From assembly GCA_024276455.1 (NCBI GenBank), contig JAJRXE010000179.1, positions 1 through 11,656 on the forward strand: a DNA stretch of 11,656 nt, written 5' to 3'. Of the stretch, positions 6,742 through 11,656 are shown piece after piece; within the stretch, counting starts at the first letter, position 1; every line of letters starts with the position of its first letter. A model generated the notes under the pieces. That model ran no database searches and was not told where the DNA came from. It saw only the letters and a list, made by a program, of their open reading frames with translations. Source of the DNA: Calditrichota bacterium (GTDB lineage Bacteria > Calditrichota > Calditrichia > RBG-13-44-9). Made by a program: the position numbers and the translations under genes.

Positions 6742-7947
6742 TTAACTTTCCTGTTTTTGCCTTAACATGGCGCGCATCCCTTCTAACAGGCGCTCGATCC
6801 CCAATTGAATCTGTTCCAGGGAATTGGCAAAGGAAAGGCGGATGTAGGCATCGGCGCCAAATGCCGCACCGGGTACAGTAACCAGATGGTACTTCTCCGC
6901 CAGGTAGGTGGCAAAATCAATGGAATTCTGGATGAGACCGCTTTCGCAACGGCACCCGTAAACCCGGGACACTTTAATGAAAAAATAGAAGGCGCCCTGG
7001 GGATTCACAAAAGACAGGAAAGGTTGATCGCTCAGTTTTTCTCGAATGTAATCACGGCGTTTCTCGAATTCCCGGCGCATGAATTCCACCTCCTCCTGCG
7101 GTCCGTTGAGTGCTTCCAGCGCCGCTTTTTGAGAGATGGAAGATGCATTGGAGGTGTAATGGCTCTGAATTTTAGCCATTGCCTTCGCTACCGGCAAGGG
7201 AGCCGCCGCGTAGCCCACCCGCCAGCCAGTCATGGCGTAGGACTTTGAAAATCCATTGATGACAATGCTTTTCTCGCTCAAATTTTGCAGCGAGGCAATG
7301 CTGCGGTGACTCAATCCGTCGAAAATGATCTTTTCGTAAATTTCATCGGAGATAATCCAGATGTCGCGCTTCGCCAGAATGGCGGCCAGCTCGCTTAACT
7401 CCCCGGGGGAATAAACCACTCCGGTGGGATTGCAAGGCGTGTTTAAAATAATAGCCCGGGTGCGTTCAGTCAGATGGGCCTCCAGCAGCTCAGGAGTTAA
7501 TTTGAAGCCCGCGGCACTGGTGTCCACAATTACTGGAGACGCCTCGGCAATTTTAACCTGCTCGGGGTAGCTTACCCAATACGGCGCTGGAATAATCACC
7601 TCGTCTCCCGCCCCCACCACCGCAAACAGGGCATTCAAGACCGACTGTTTGGCCCCGTTGGAAACCACAATCTGCTCGGGAGTGTAATTCAATCCATTGT
7701 CTTTCTTTAATTTCTCGGCAATACTCCGGCGCAGTTCCGGAATACCGGTGTTGGCGGTGTAATGGGTAAATCCTTCCTCAATGGCGCGAATCCCTGCCCG
7801 GGCAATGTTTGCCGGGGTTCGGAAATCCGGCTCGCCGGCCGTCAGGTCAATCACGGCAATTCCCTGCGCCTGCAATTGCAAGGCCTTTTCCTTTACCTGC
7901 AACGTTTTGGAAGCTTCCACTCGCTCAATTCGTTTGGCCAATTTCAT
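6742..7947 (-). CDS. Class I-beta aspartate aminotransferase (PLP-dependent)
   Basis: It transfers the amino group between aspartate and 2-oxoglutarate in the cytoplasm, and possibly serves prephenate too. The start is placed at the ATG at 7947 because relatives begin MKLAKR; a GTG at 7974 would add nine unusual residues. With 401 residues the length is typical. Fold type I landmarks are LTAGEPDF (35-42), SNGAKQ (96-101), APYWVSYPE (121-129, characteristic of the beta subgroup), NTPCNPTG (169-176, Asn173), SDEIYEK (200-206, Asp201), the PLP lysine Lys235 in GFSKSYAMTGWRVGY, and Arg370 in YIRLSFANS for the substrate alpha-carboxylate. Arg9 and Lys100 align with residues I recall being linked to prephenate use in this subgroup. 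An insertion with two Cys (GCRCESG, 331-337) lies in the small domain. It sits between pta and the fmdB-like gene in the same direction. Names aspB and aspC are both used for such genes. Confidence 0.93.
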   Translation of the reverse strand: MKLAKRIERVEASKTLQVKEKALQLQAQGIAVIDLTAGEPDFRTPANIARAGIRAIEEGFTHYTANTGIPELRRSIAEKLKKDNGLNYTPEQIVVSNGAKQSVLNALFAVVGAGDEVIIPAPYWVSYPEQVKIAEASPVIVDTSAAGFKLTPELLEAHLTERTRAIILNTPCNPTGVVYSPGELSELAAILAKRDIWIISDEIYEKIIFDGLSHRSIASLQNLSEKSIVINGFSKSYAMTGWRVGYAAAPLPVAKAMAKIQSHYTSNASSISQKAALEALNGPQEEVEFMRREFEKRRDYIREKLSDQPFLSFVNPQGAFYFFIKVSRVYGCRCESGLIQNSIDFATYLAEKYHLVTVPGAAFGADAYIRLSFANSLEQIQLGIERLLEGMRAMLRQKQES

Positions 7948-8008
7948 GGATTTCTCTGCATTTACTTTTGACACATTTTATGAAAAACACGGCTCTTTGC
8001 CCAAAGGT

Positions 8009-8983
8009 TCACCCCAGAATACTACAAATGGCCGCCACATTCACAATATCGTCCACACTACAGCCTCTGGACAAGTCGTTGTACGGTTTGGCCAATCCCT
8101 GAATCACCGGTCCCACCGCCTCGGCACCTGCCAGACGCTGTACCATTTTGTAACCAATATTCCCGGCATTCAGATCGGGAAAGATGAAAACGTTCGCCTG
8201 TCCCGCCACCGGGGAATCCGGGGCTTTGCGTTTCCCCACTTCCGGAACGTAAGCGGCATCGAATTGCAACTCGCCGTCCACGGCTAACTCGGGAGCCTTT
8301 TCCCGGACAATCCGGGTAGCCTGCACCACTTTGTCCACCATTTCGTGTAGGGCACTGCCTTTGGTGGAAAACGATAGCATGGCAATTTTAGGCTCGCTGC
8401 CCACCAATTTGCGATGGGTGTTGGCCGAGCTAATGGCAATACTGGCCAACTGTTCCGGATCGGGATTGGGAATTACCGCGCAGTCCGCAAAGGTTAAAAT
8501 CTTGCCTTTGGGCAGCACCATAATAAAGGAACTGGAAACCACGTTAACGTTGGGCGCCAATCCCACAATTTGAATAGCCGCTCGCAACACATCGCCAGTG
8601 GTGTTAATGGATCCGGCCACCGCCCCGGCGGCTTCGCCCTCTCGCACCATCATGGCACCGTAATAGAGGGGATTCACCATCACCTCCCGGGCTTTCTCCG
8701 GAGTCATTCCCTTGTGTTTTCGCAATTCGTAGTATTTCTGGGCGTACTCCTCAAAATTGGCCTGATTGGCCGGTTCCAGAATGCGAATATCCGCCAGATC
8801 CAGGTTTAAAGATTGCGCCTTCTGGCGAATCGCCGTTTCACTCCCCAGCAACACCGGGGTCGCAATGCCTTCGCTTTTCAAAATGGCCGCCGCCCGAATT
8901 ACTCGCTCCTCCTCGCCCTCGGGCAACACAATGGTTTTCAGCGATTTCCTGGCCTGCTCTCGAATCTTTTCAATAATGTCCAT
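8009..8983 (-). CDS. pta: Phosphate acetyltransferase
   Basis: It interconverts acetyl-CoA plus phosphate and acetyl phosphate plus CoA. Normally acetate kinase completes acetate formation or ATP synthesis, but no ackA is in this window. The ATG at 8983 is chosen over an in-frame TTG six bases upstream because GGGAG sits six bases before it and would abut the TTG. The resulting 324 residues are a compact catalytic Pta (PTA_PTB domain only), without the N-terminal P-loop and DRTGG regions of the long E. coli form. Recognisable blocks are KTIVLPEGEEERVIRAA, GAVAGSINTTGDVLRAA, FADCAVIPNPDPEQLA, MLSFSTKGS, DGELQFDAAYVP, VFIFPDLNAGNIGYK and GLAKPYNDLSRGCSVDDIV. These fit Pta better than phosphate butyryltransferase. 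The aminotransferase follows after 61 bp, and an AT-rich region of about 180 bp separates pta from coaD upstream. Confidence 0.95.
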   Translation of the reverse strand: MDIIEKIREQARKSLKTIVLPEGEEERVIRAAAILKSEGIATPVLLGSETAIRQKAQSLNLDLADIRILEPANQANFEEYAQKYYELRKHKGMTPEKAREVMVNPLYYGAMMVREGEAAGAVAGSINTTGDVLRAAIQIVGLAPNVNVVSSSFIMVLPKGKILTFADCAVIPNPDPEQLASIAISSANTHRKLVGSEPKIAMLSFSTKGSALHEMVDKVVQATRIVREKAPELAVDGELQFDAAYVPEVGKRKAPDSPVAGQANVFIFPDLNAGNIGYKMVQRLAGAEAVGPVIQGLAKPYNDLSRGCSVDDIVNVAAICSILG

Positions 8984-9032
8984 GTCCAACTCCCGTATTT
9001 TTCCCTAACCTTCTGTTTCGAAAGAGTTAAAT

Positions 9033-9060
9033 AATTTAATAGCTTTTGGAAATTAAACAA
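9033..9060 (-). promoter_or_regulatory. Possible promoter upstream of pta
   Basis: In a markedly AT-rich stretch (about 9020-9080), the minus strand has TTGTTT (9055-9060) and TAAATT (9033-9038) with a 16-base spacer, 50 bp upstream of the pta start. The rest of the 8984-9162 gap has only a short GTTGC/GCAAC hairpin and T- or A-runs. No clear terminator for coaD is seen, so read-through is also possible. Confidence 0.3.
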
Positions 9061-9162
9061 TAATTTTTATTTTTTTACGCTCCTGTTGCAGAGTTGGCAA
9101 CAATTCTCCGGGGGAAACTCGGATAGATTTGAAAAGAAAAAAACGGCTGGTTTAAAAGGAAA

Positions 9163-9657
9163 TCAATCCGAAGCGTTCAGTTTTTTTAACAACGCTTCTT
9201 TCACCTGCGGGGGTACAAAATCGGAAACGTCGCCGCCCAGGCGGGCGACCTCTTTCACAATGGTGGAGTTCAAATAGGAATAATTTTCGTGCGGCATGAG
9301 AAACACCGTAATGACCTCATCGGCCAGGCGGCGGTTCATGAGGGCCATTTGCAGTTCGTATTCAAAATCGCTGACGGCGCGCAGCCCTCGAATAATTGCA
9401 CAGGCTTTCTTCTTGCGGGCGAAATCAATCAGCAGTCCGCCAAACCCTTCCACTTCCACCCGATTATTGCCGATCTCGTGTTTCAGGACGTCCTGAATCA
9501 ATTCGATGCGCTCTTCCATGCTGAATAAAGGGGTCTTCTTGGGATTCACCGCAACGGTCACCACAATCTGGTCAAACAACTGTAACGCCCGCTTCAAAAT
9601 ATCCAGATGTCCATTGGTAATCGGATCGAAGGTTCCGGGATACAAGGCACGTTTCAT
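9163..9657 (-). CDS. coaD: Pantetheine-phosphate adenylyltransferase
   Basis: It transfers AMP from ATP to 4'-phosphopantetheine, giving dephospho-CoA plus pyrophosphate, the penultimate step of CoA synthesis, in the cytoplasm. The 164 residues match the usual 155-170. The nucleotidyltransferase signature is at the start: ALYPGTFDPITNGHLDI, with TNGH at 14-17. RGLRAVSDFEYE (90-101) is the family's central motif, and LNSTIVKEVARLGGDV (129-144, Ser131 and Thr132) is the second nucleotide-binding motif, usually written ISSTxVRE; Asn in place of the first Ser is a small deviation. The start ATG overlaps the TGA of rsmD as ATGA, and AAAGGA six bases before it lies inside rsmD, so the two are translationally coupled. 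rsmD-coaD is a widely conserved pair. Confidence 0.97.
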   Translation of the reverse strand: MKRALYPGTFDPITNGHLDILKRALQLFDQIVVTVAVNPKKTPLFSMEERIELIQDVLKHEIGNNRVEVEGFGGLLIDFARKKKACAIIRGLRAVSDFEYELQMALMNRRLADEVITVFLMPHENYSYLNSTIVKEVARLGGDVSDFVPPQVKEALLKKLNASD

Positions 9658-10205
9658 TCTTCATCCTTTCGGCTAAAGAAGGTAATAATACTGCGATCGT
9701 ACTGTTTCTGGTGAATCACTTCGTACACGTTGGTTTCCCATTCTATTTCATGGGTTCGCTCGCTTTCCAGAACGAAGATGCCGTATTCCGCCAGATTTTC
9801 CGGCAGAAAGACCAGCGGCAGCAGCTCGATGAATTTTCCCCATTTAAAAGGGGGATCGGCAAAAATCAAATCGTAGGGTTCACGGTTCTTGCGCAGAAAC
9901 CCCAACACATCCTTGCGCACAATCCCGTAAGGTTCCAGAGGTTTCACGCGATCTAAATTCTTGCGCAGCACCTTTAAAGAATGGTAAGAGTTGTCCACAA
10001 AGGTGACTTCGCTGGCTCCCCGGCTCAGAGCCTCCAGCCCTAAACTGCCCGTGCCAGAGAACAGATCCAACACCCGGCAATCCTCCACAAAATCTCCCAA
10101 CACATTAAAAATAAATTCCTTAATCCTGTCTGTGGTTGGCCGAATCGACTGGTTGTTGGCTGAGTAAAGACGGCGTCCTTTGTATTTTCCGGCGATAATG
10201 CGCAT
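9654..10205 (-). CDS. rsmD: 16S rRNA (guanine(966)-N(2))-methyltransferase
   Basis: This is an S-adenosylmethionine-dependent methyltransferase that modifies G966 (E. coli numbering) of 16S rRNA in the assembling 30S subunit. The 183 residues are normal for RsmD. Visible features are MRIIAGKYKGRRL, the IRPTTDRIKE segment (21-30), the SAM-binding LDLFSGTGSLGLEALSRGA (46-64), the acidic VDNS after the next strand (70-73) and the catalytic DPPF (117-120) in LIFADPPF. No Shine-Dalgarno precedes the ATG. Only 7 bp separate it from the stop of the preceding ORF, so translation probably depends on re-initiating ribosomes. It overlaps coaD by four bases. Confidence 0.96.
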   Translation of the reverse strand: MRIIAGKYKGRRLYSANNQSIRPTTDRIKEFIFNVLGDFVEDCRVLDLFSGTGSLGLEALSRGASEVTFVDNSYHSLKVLRKNLDRVKPLEPYGIVRKDVLGFLRKNREPYDLIFADPPFKWGKFIELLPLVFLPENLAEYGIFVLESERTHEIEWETNVYEVIHQKQYDRSIITFFSRKDEE

Positions 10206-10212
10206 GCTTGAG

Positions 10213-10851
10213 TTATTTAGGATTATAATAGGTAAAATTAATTCTGGTCGAAAGACTGCGATCGGAAATCGGAGCCAAATTGTACGGAAAAATGGAAATC
10301 TTATTAATCCGAATTCCGGGATACTTATTAATCAGAGCCTTCAAGAAAGAAATCATATTGTTCTTTTGTCCCTGCAGATTGGCGTAGCAATAGATTTCGC
10401 GGTAATTGATTTTATCGAAAGATTTTCCCTGTTTAAAATATTGGAGCTTCACCCGATTCGAACCGGCCAATTGCCGCAGGGCTCCTTCAATATTATCCAC
10501 CTGCAACGCGAAAGTTCCCGGTTGCATGGTACCGGCCGCAGCGGCTTTGGGGGGAGTAATTCGGGCGCTGATGTCGGCATACAGAACCTGTCGATCCCCC
10601 TCAAACTTGGGTTGTACCGAAATAATCTGGAAGCCGAATCCCGGGAAAGCCTTTTTCAAATCCAGGTGAAACCGGGCTACATCGTCACGGGACTGAGCCA
10701 ACACCGTCAGATTAATTTCGTGGGAAGAAATCACAATCAGCGAATATTCGGCGGAGCGGGGACGACCGGCCAGGAACACCTCTAAATGTTTTTCAATGAA
10801 TCGATTATTGGCTACGTTTTCCTGGTAAATTGGGAGCATTTTTTGCAGCAC
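10213..10851 (-). CDS. Periplasmic-type PilN/PilO-like domain ORF, probably the C-terminal half of an interrupted gene
   Basis: No exact family is recognised. The GTG at 10851 gives 212 residues and an ATG at 10839 gives 208; neither has a good ribosome site. The start MLQKMLPIYQENVANNRF looks helical. Residues 35-99 (YSLIVISSHEINLTVLAQS, then helix, then ADISARI) and 113-210 (FALQVDN... to NKISIFPYNLAP and TRINFTYYNP) each show a strand-helix-strand-strand pattern like the ferredoxin-like periplasmic domains of PilN and PilO; a PPKAAAAGTMQPG linker joins them. There is no signal peptide or membrane helix, odd for such domains. The frame is open back to the TAA at 10891-10893 that ends the upstream membrane-anchor ORF in the same frame. 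I infer one bitopic protein of 372 codons including the terminal stop, interrupted at codon 147. A function in a type IV pilus- or type II secretion-like assembly platform is inference. Confidence 0.6.
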   Translation of the reverse strand: MLQKMLPIYQENVANNRFIEKHLEVFLAGRPRSAEYSLIVISSHEINLTVLAQSRDDVARFHLDLKKAFPGFGFQIISVQPKFEGDRQVLYADISARITPPKAAAAGTMQPGTFALQVDNIEGALRQLAGSNRVKLQYFKQGKSFDKINYREIYCYANLQGQKNNMISFLKALINKYPGIRINKISIFPYNLAPISDRSLSTRINFTYYNPK

Positions 10852-10893
10852 CGAGCTGGTTCCGGTGGTTTGTTCGCCGGAGGGAACCTGTTA
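10852..10893 (-). other. In-frame TAA and linker joining the two halves of the envelope protein gene
   Basis: The stop TAA (10891-10893) is followed in the same frame by 13 sense codons (QVPSGEQTTGTSS) before the first usable start of the next ORF. Their composition (Gln, Pro, Ser, Gly, Thr) continues the ...AASKPP linker upstream. One base change at the stop codon would restore a continuous gene. The base after the stop is C (TAAC), a context known to be leaky in several systems. Confidence 0.6.
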
Positions 10894-11331
10894 CGGGGGT
10901 TTCGAAGCGGCTGTTTCGACCTCCTTACCGCGGCTGAAGAAAGAAATCAACACGAAAATCAGAAGCACAACCAGGAGGATTCCGCCTCCTAAAATGTAAT
11001 AAAGCTTTTTATTGGGAAACGTCGATTTAAATCCCGTGTCTTCCCAATCGCGGCCGCTGTAACCGGACGTTCCCGGTTCTTCCGCAAACGTAATGGACTC
11101 GGCCGGCGCGGACGGCTCTTCCTTCGCGGGCGTCTCTTCCACCGTTTCGTCGGGGAATAACCCCCTCATAAAGTCCAGTCCGCTGCTCTCCGTAGATTTT
11201 TCCGTCGATTCAGTAAGCGCTTCCTCCGCCGGTTCAGCGGTTGGTTCAGGGGCTATCGTTTTCACCGGCTTTTCAAACTCACCGGTCACCTCGCCGATGG
11301 GTTTATCTTTCTTAAAATCCAATCTTGGCAT
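10891..11331 (-). CDS. Acidic single-pass membrane protein, probable N-terminal half of an interrupted PilN-like gene
   Basis: There are 146 residues from the ATG at 11331, with a GGGGGA ribosome site about 6 bases upstream. MPRLDFKKDK is basic. Residues 17-102 are acidic and low in hydrophobics, rich in Glu, Pro, Ser and Thr, and likely disordered in the cytoplasm. A single membrane helix spans about 111-132 (YYILGGGILLVVLLIFVLIS) after the positive KK at 108-109. The last 14 residues (RGKEVETAASKPP) look like the beginning of an extracytoplasmic linker. It therefore has the layout of an N-in, C-out anchor with almost no external part, while the next ORF in the same frame has external-type domains and no anchor. 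It follows a PilM-like gene by 21 bp, as PilN follows PilM. No function can be assigned from sequence alone. Confidence 0.7.
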   Translation of the reverse strand: MPRLDFKKDKPIGEVTGEFEKPVKTIAPEPTAEPAEEALTESTEKSTESSGLDFMRGLFPDETVEETPAKEEPSAPAESITFAEEPGTSGYSGRDWEDTGFKSTFPNKKLYYILGGGILLVVLLIFVLISFFSRGKEVETAASKPP

Positions 11332-11352
11332 AACGAATCCCCCGAAAAATGG

Positions 11353-11656
11353 TTAAAAAATGGTTGCCACGGCTTCTAGAAACTGGTACACTTCTTTCTC
11401 GCCAATCTCCTGTGTCCGAACGCTCACGGTAAAATCCGAGGACCAGTCGAAATTCATTAAATACATGGGAACGGACACCTGAGCCTTCAAAAATTCTAAC
11501 CACTCCGGTTTAAAATGAATTCCGTAGAAATAAATTTCTTTGATATCGTACAGAACGGTATCCAGGTTAGACGGCTGTTTCAAGTCTTCCAATAGTCTGT
11601 CGAAGCGGGACATGAGCTCATCATCGTCAATCTGTTCAATCGGCTTCAAATCCATA
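11353..11656 (-). CDS. PilM-like (actin-like fold) protein, C-terminal part, cut by right edge
   Basis: The last 101 codons (100 residues plus TAA) of a gene that probably continues beyond the window; the ATG at 11653-11655 is more likely an internal Met than the start. The visible part has a charged helix (IEQIDDDELMSRFDRLLEDL), then VLYDIKEIYFYGIHFKPEWLEFLKAQVSVPMYLMNF, then strand-rich FTVSVR and a final helix ending AVATIF. A strand ending in Tyr-Gly, a helix and then a strand before the C-terminus resembles the closing subdomain of PilM-type ATPases, where YLxGG..LPGLxxxL...GIPV is usual. The glycine-rich signature is degenerate, so this is a family-level guess supported by the membrane protein gene that follows 21 bp downstream. 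A small stand-alone 100-residue protein remains possible. Confidence 0.45.
   Translation of the reverse strand, partial: MDLKPIEQIDDDELMSRFDRLLEDLKQPSNLDTVLYDIKEIYFYGIHFKPEWLEFLKAQVSVPMYLMNFDWSSDFTVSVRTQEIGEKEVYQFLEAVATIF

Noticed and set aside
7948..7974. GTG start for the aminotransferase, nine residues longer
   Set aside because: Relatives begin at the MKLAKR position and no good ribosome site precedes the GTG.
9121..9160. T-rich tract on the minus strand after coaD as a terminator
   Set aside because: There is a run of T, but I find no GC-rich stem directly before it.
10180..10785. 201-residue plus-strand ORF opposite the PilN/PilO-like region
   Set aside because: It is antisense to the more convincing minus-strand ORF, with no motif or ribosome site; I treat it as a shadow, though the minus-strand gene is itself not a known family.

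Overview
All genes recognised in this window are on the minus strand. They read from high to low coordinates, and both edges cut a gene. Base composition is near 50% GC and gaps are short; no tRNA, rRNA, CRISPR array, transposase or phage gene is visible. An S46 peptidase, a lipoprotein-type oligopeptidase B and a pilus-like membrane module suggest a diderm of the Fibrobacteres-Chlorobi-Bacteroidetes superphylum, perhaps a Calditrichota- or KSB1-like lineage. That placement is an inference from gene content only.

Right end (about 10213-11656): the C-terminal part of a protein that resembles the PilM actin-like family is followed by a membrane protein with an acidic cytoplasmic arm and one transmembrane helix. 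Next comes a soluble ORF with two likely ferredoxin-like PilN/PilO-type domains. The last two ORFs share one reading frame and are separated by a single TAA codon and 13 further sense codons. They look like one bitopic envelope protein interrupted by one stop codon, which is the most interesting observation here.

Middle (about 6456-10205): rsmD (16S rRNA m2G966 methyltransferase) and coaD (CoA biosynthesis) overlap by ATGA. After an AT-rich gap with a possible promoter come pta (phosphate acetyltransferase), a class I-beta aspartate aminotransferase and a small FmdB-type zinc ribbon protein. This run ends at a convincing intrinsic terminator at 6381-6416. CoaD makes the CoA precursor and Pta interconverts acetyl-CoA and acetyl phosphate, so the block is mostly housekeeping metabolism.

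Left (1-6182): a beta-hydroxyacid dehydrogenase of the 3-hydroxyisobutyrate/GLYR family is followed by two exported peptidases. One is a lipoprotein oligopeptidase B predicted to cut after Arg or Lys. The other is an S46 dipeptidyl-peptidase with the Arg typical of DPP11, predicted to release dipeptides ending in Asp or Glu. Together they could process peptides at the envelope before uptake and feed amino-acid catabolism through the aminotransferase and the NADP-type isocitrate dehydrogenase (icd, cut by the left edge). The largest gene-free stretch is 6183-6455; it holds the terminator, a G-quadruplex-like tract on the minus strand and a probable upstream region for the dehydrogenase gene.
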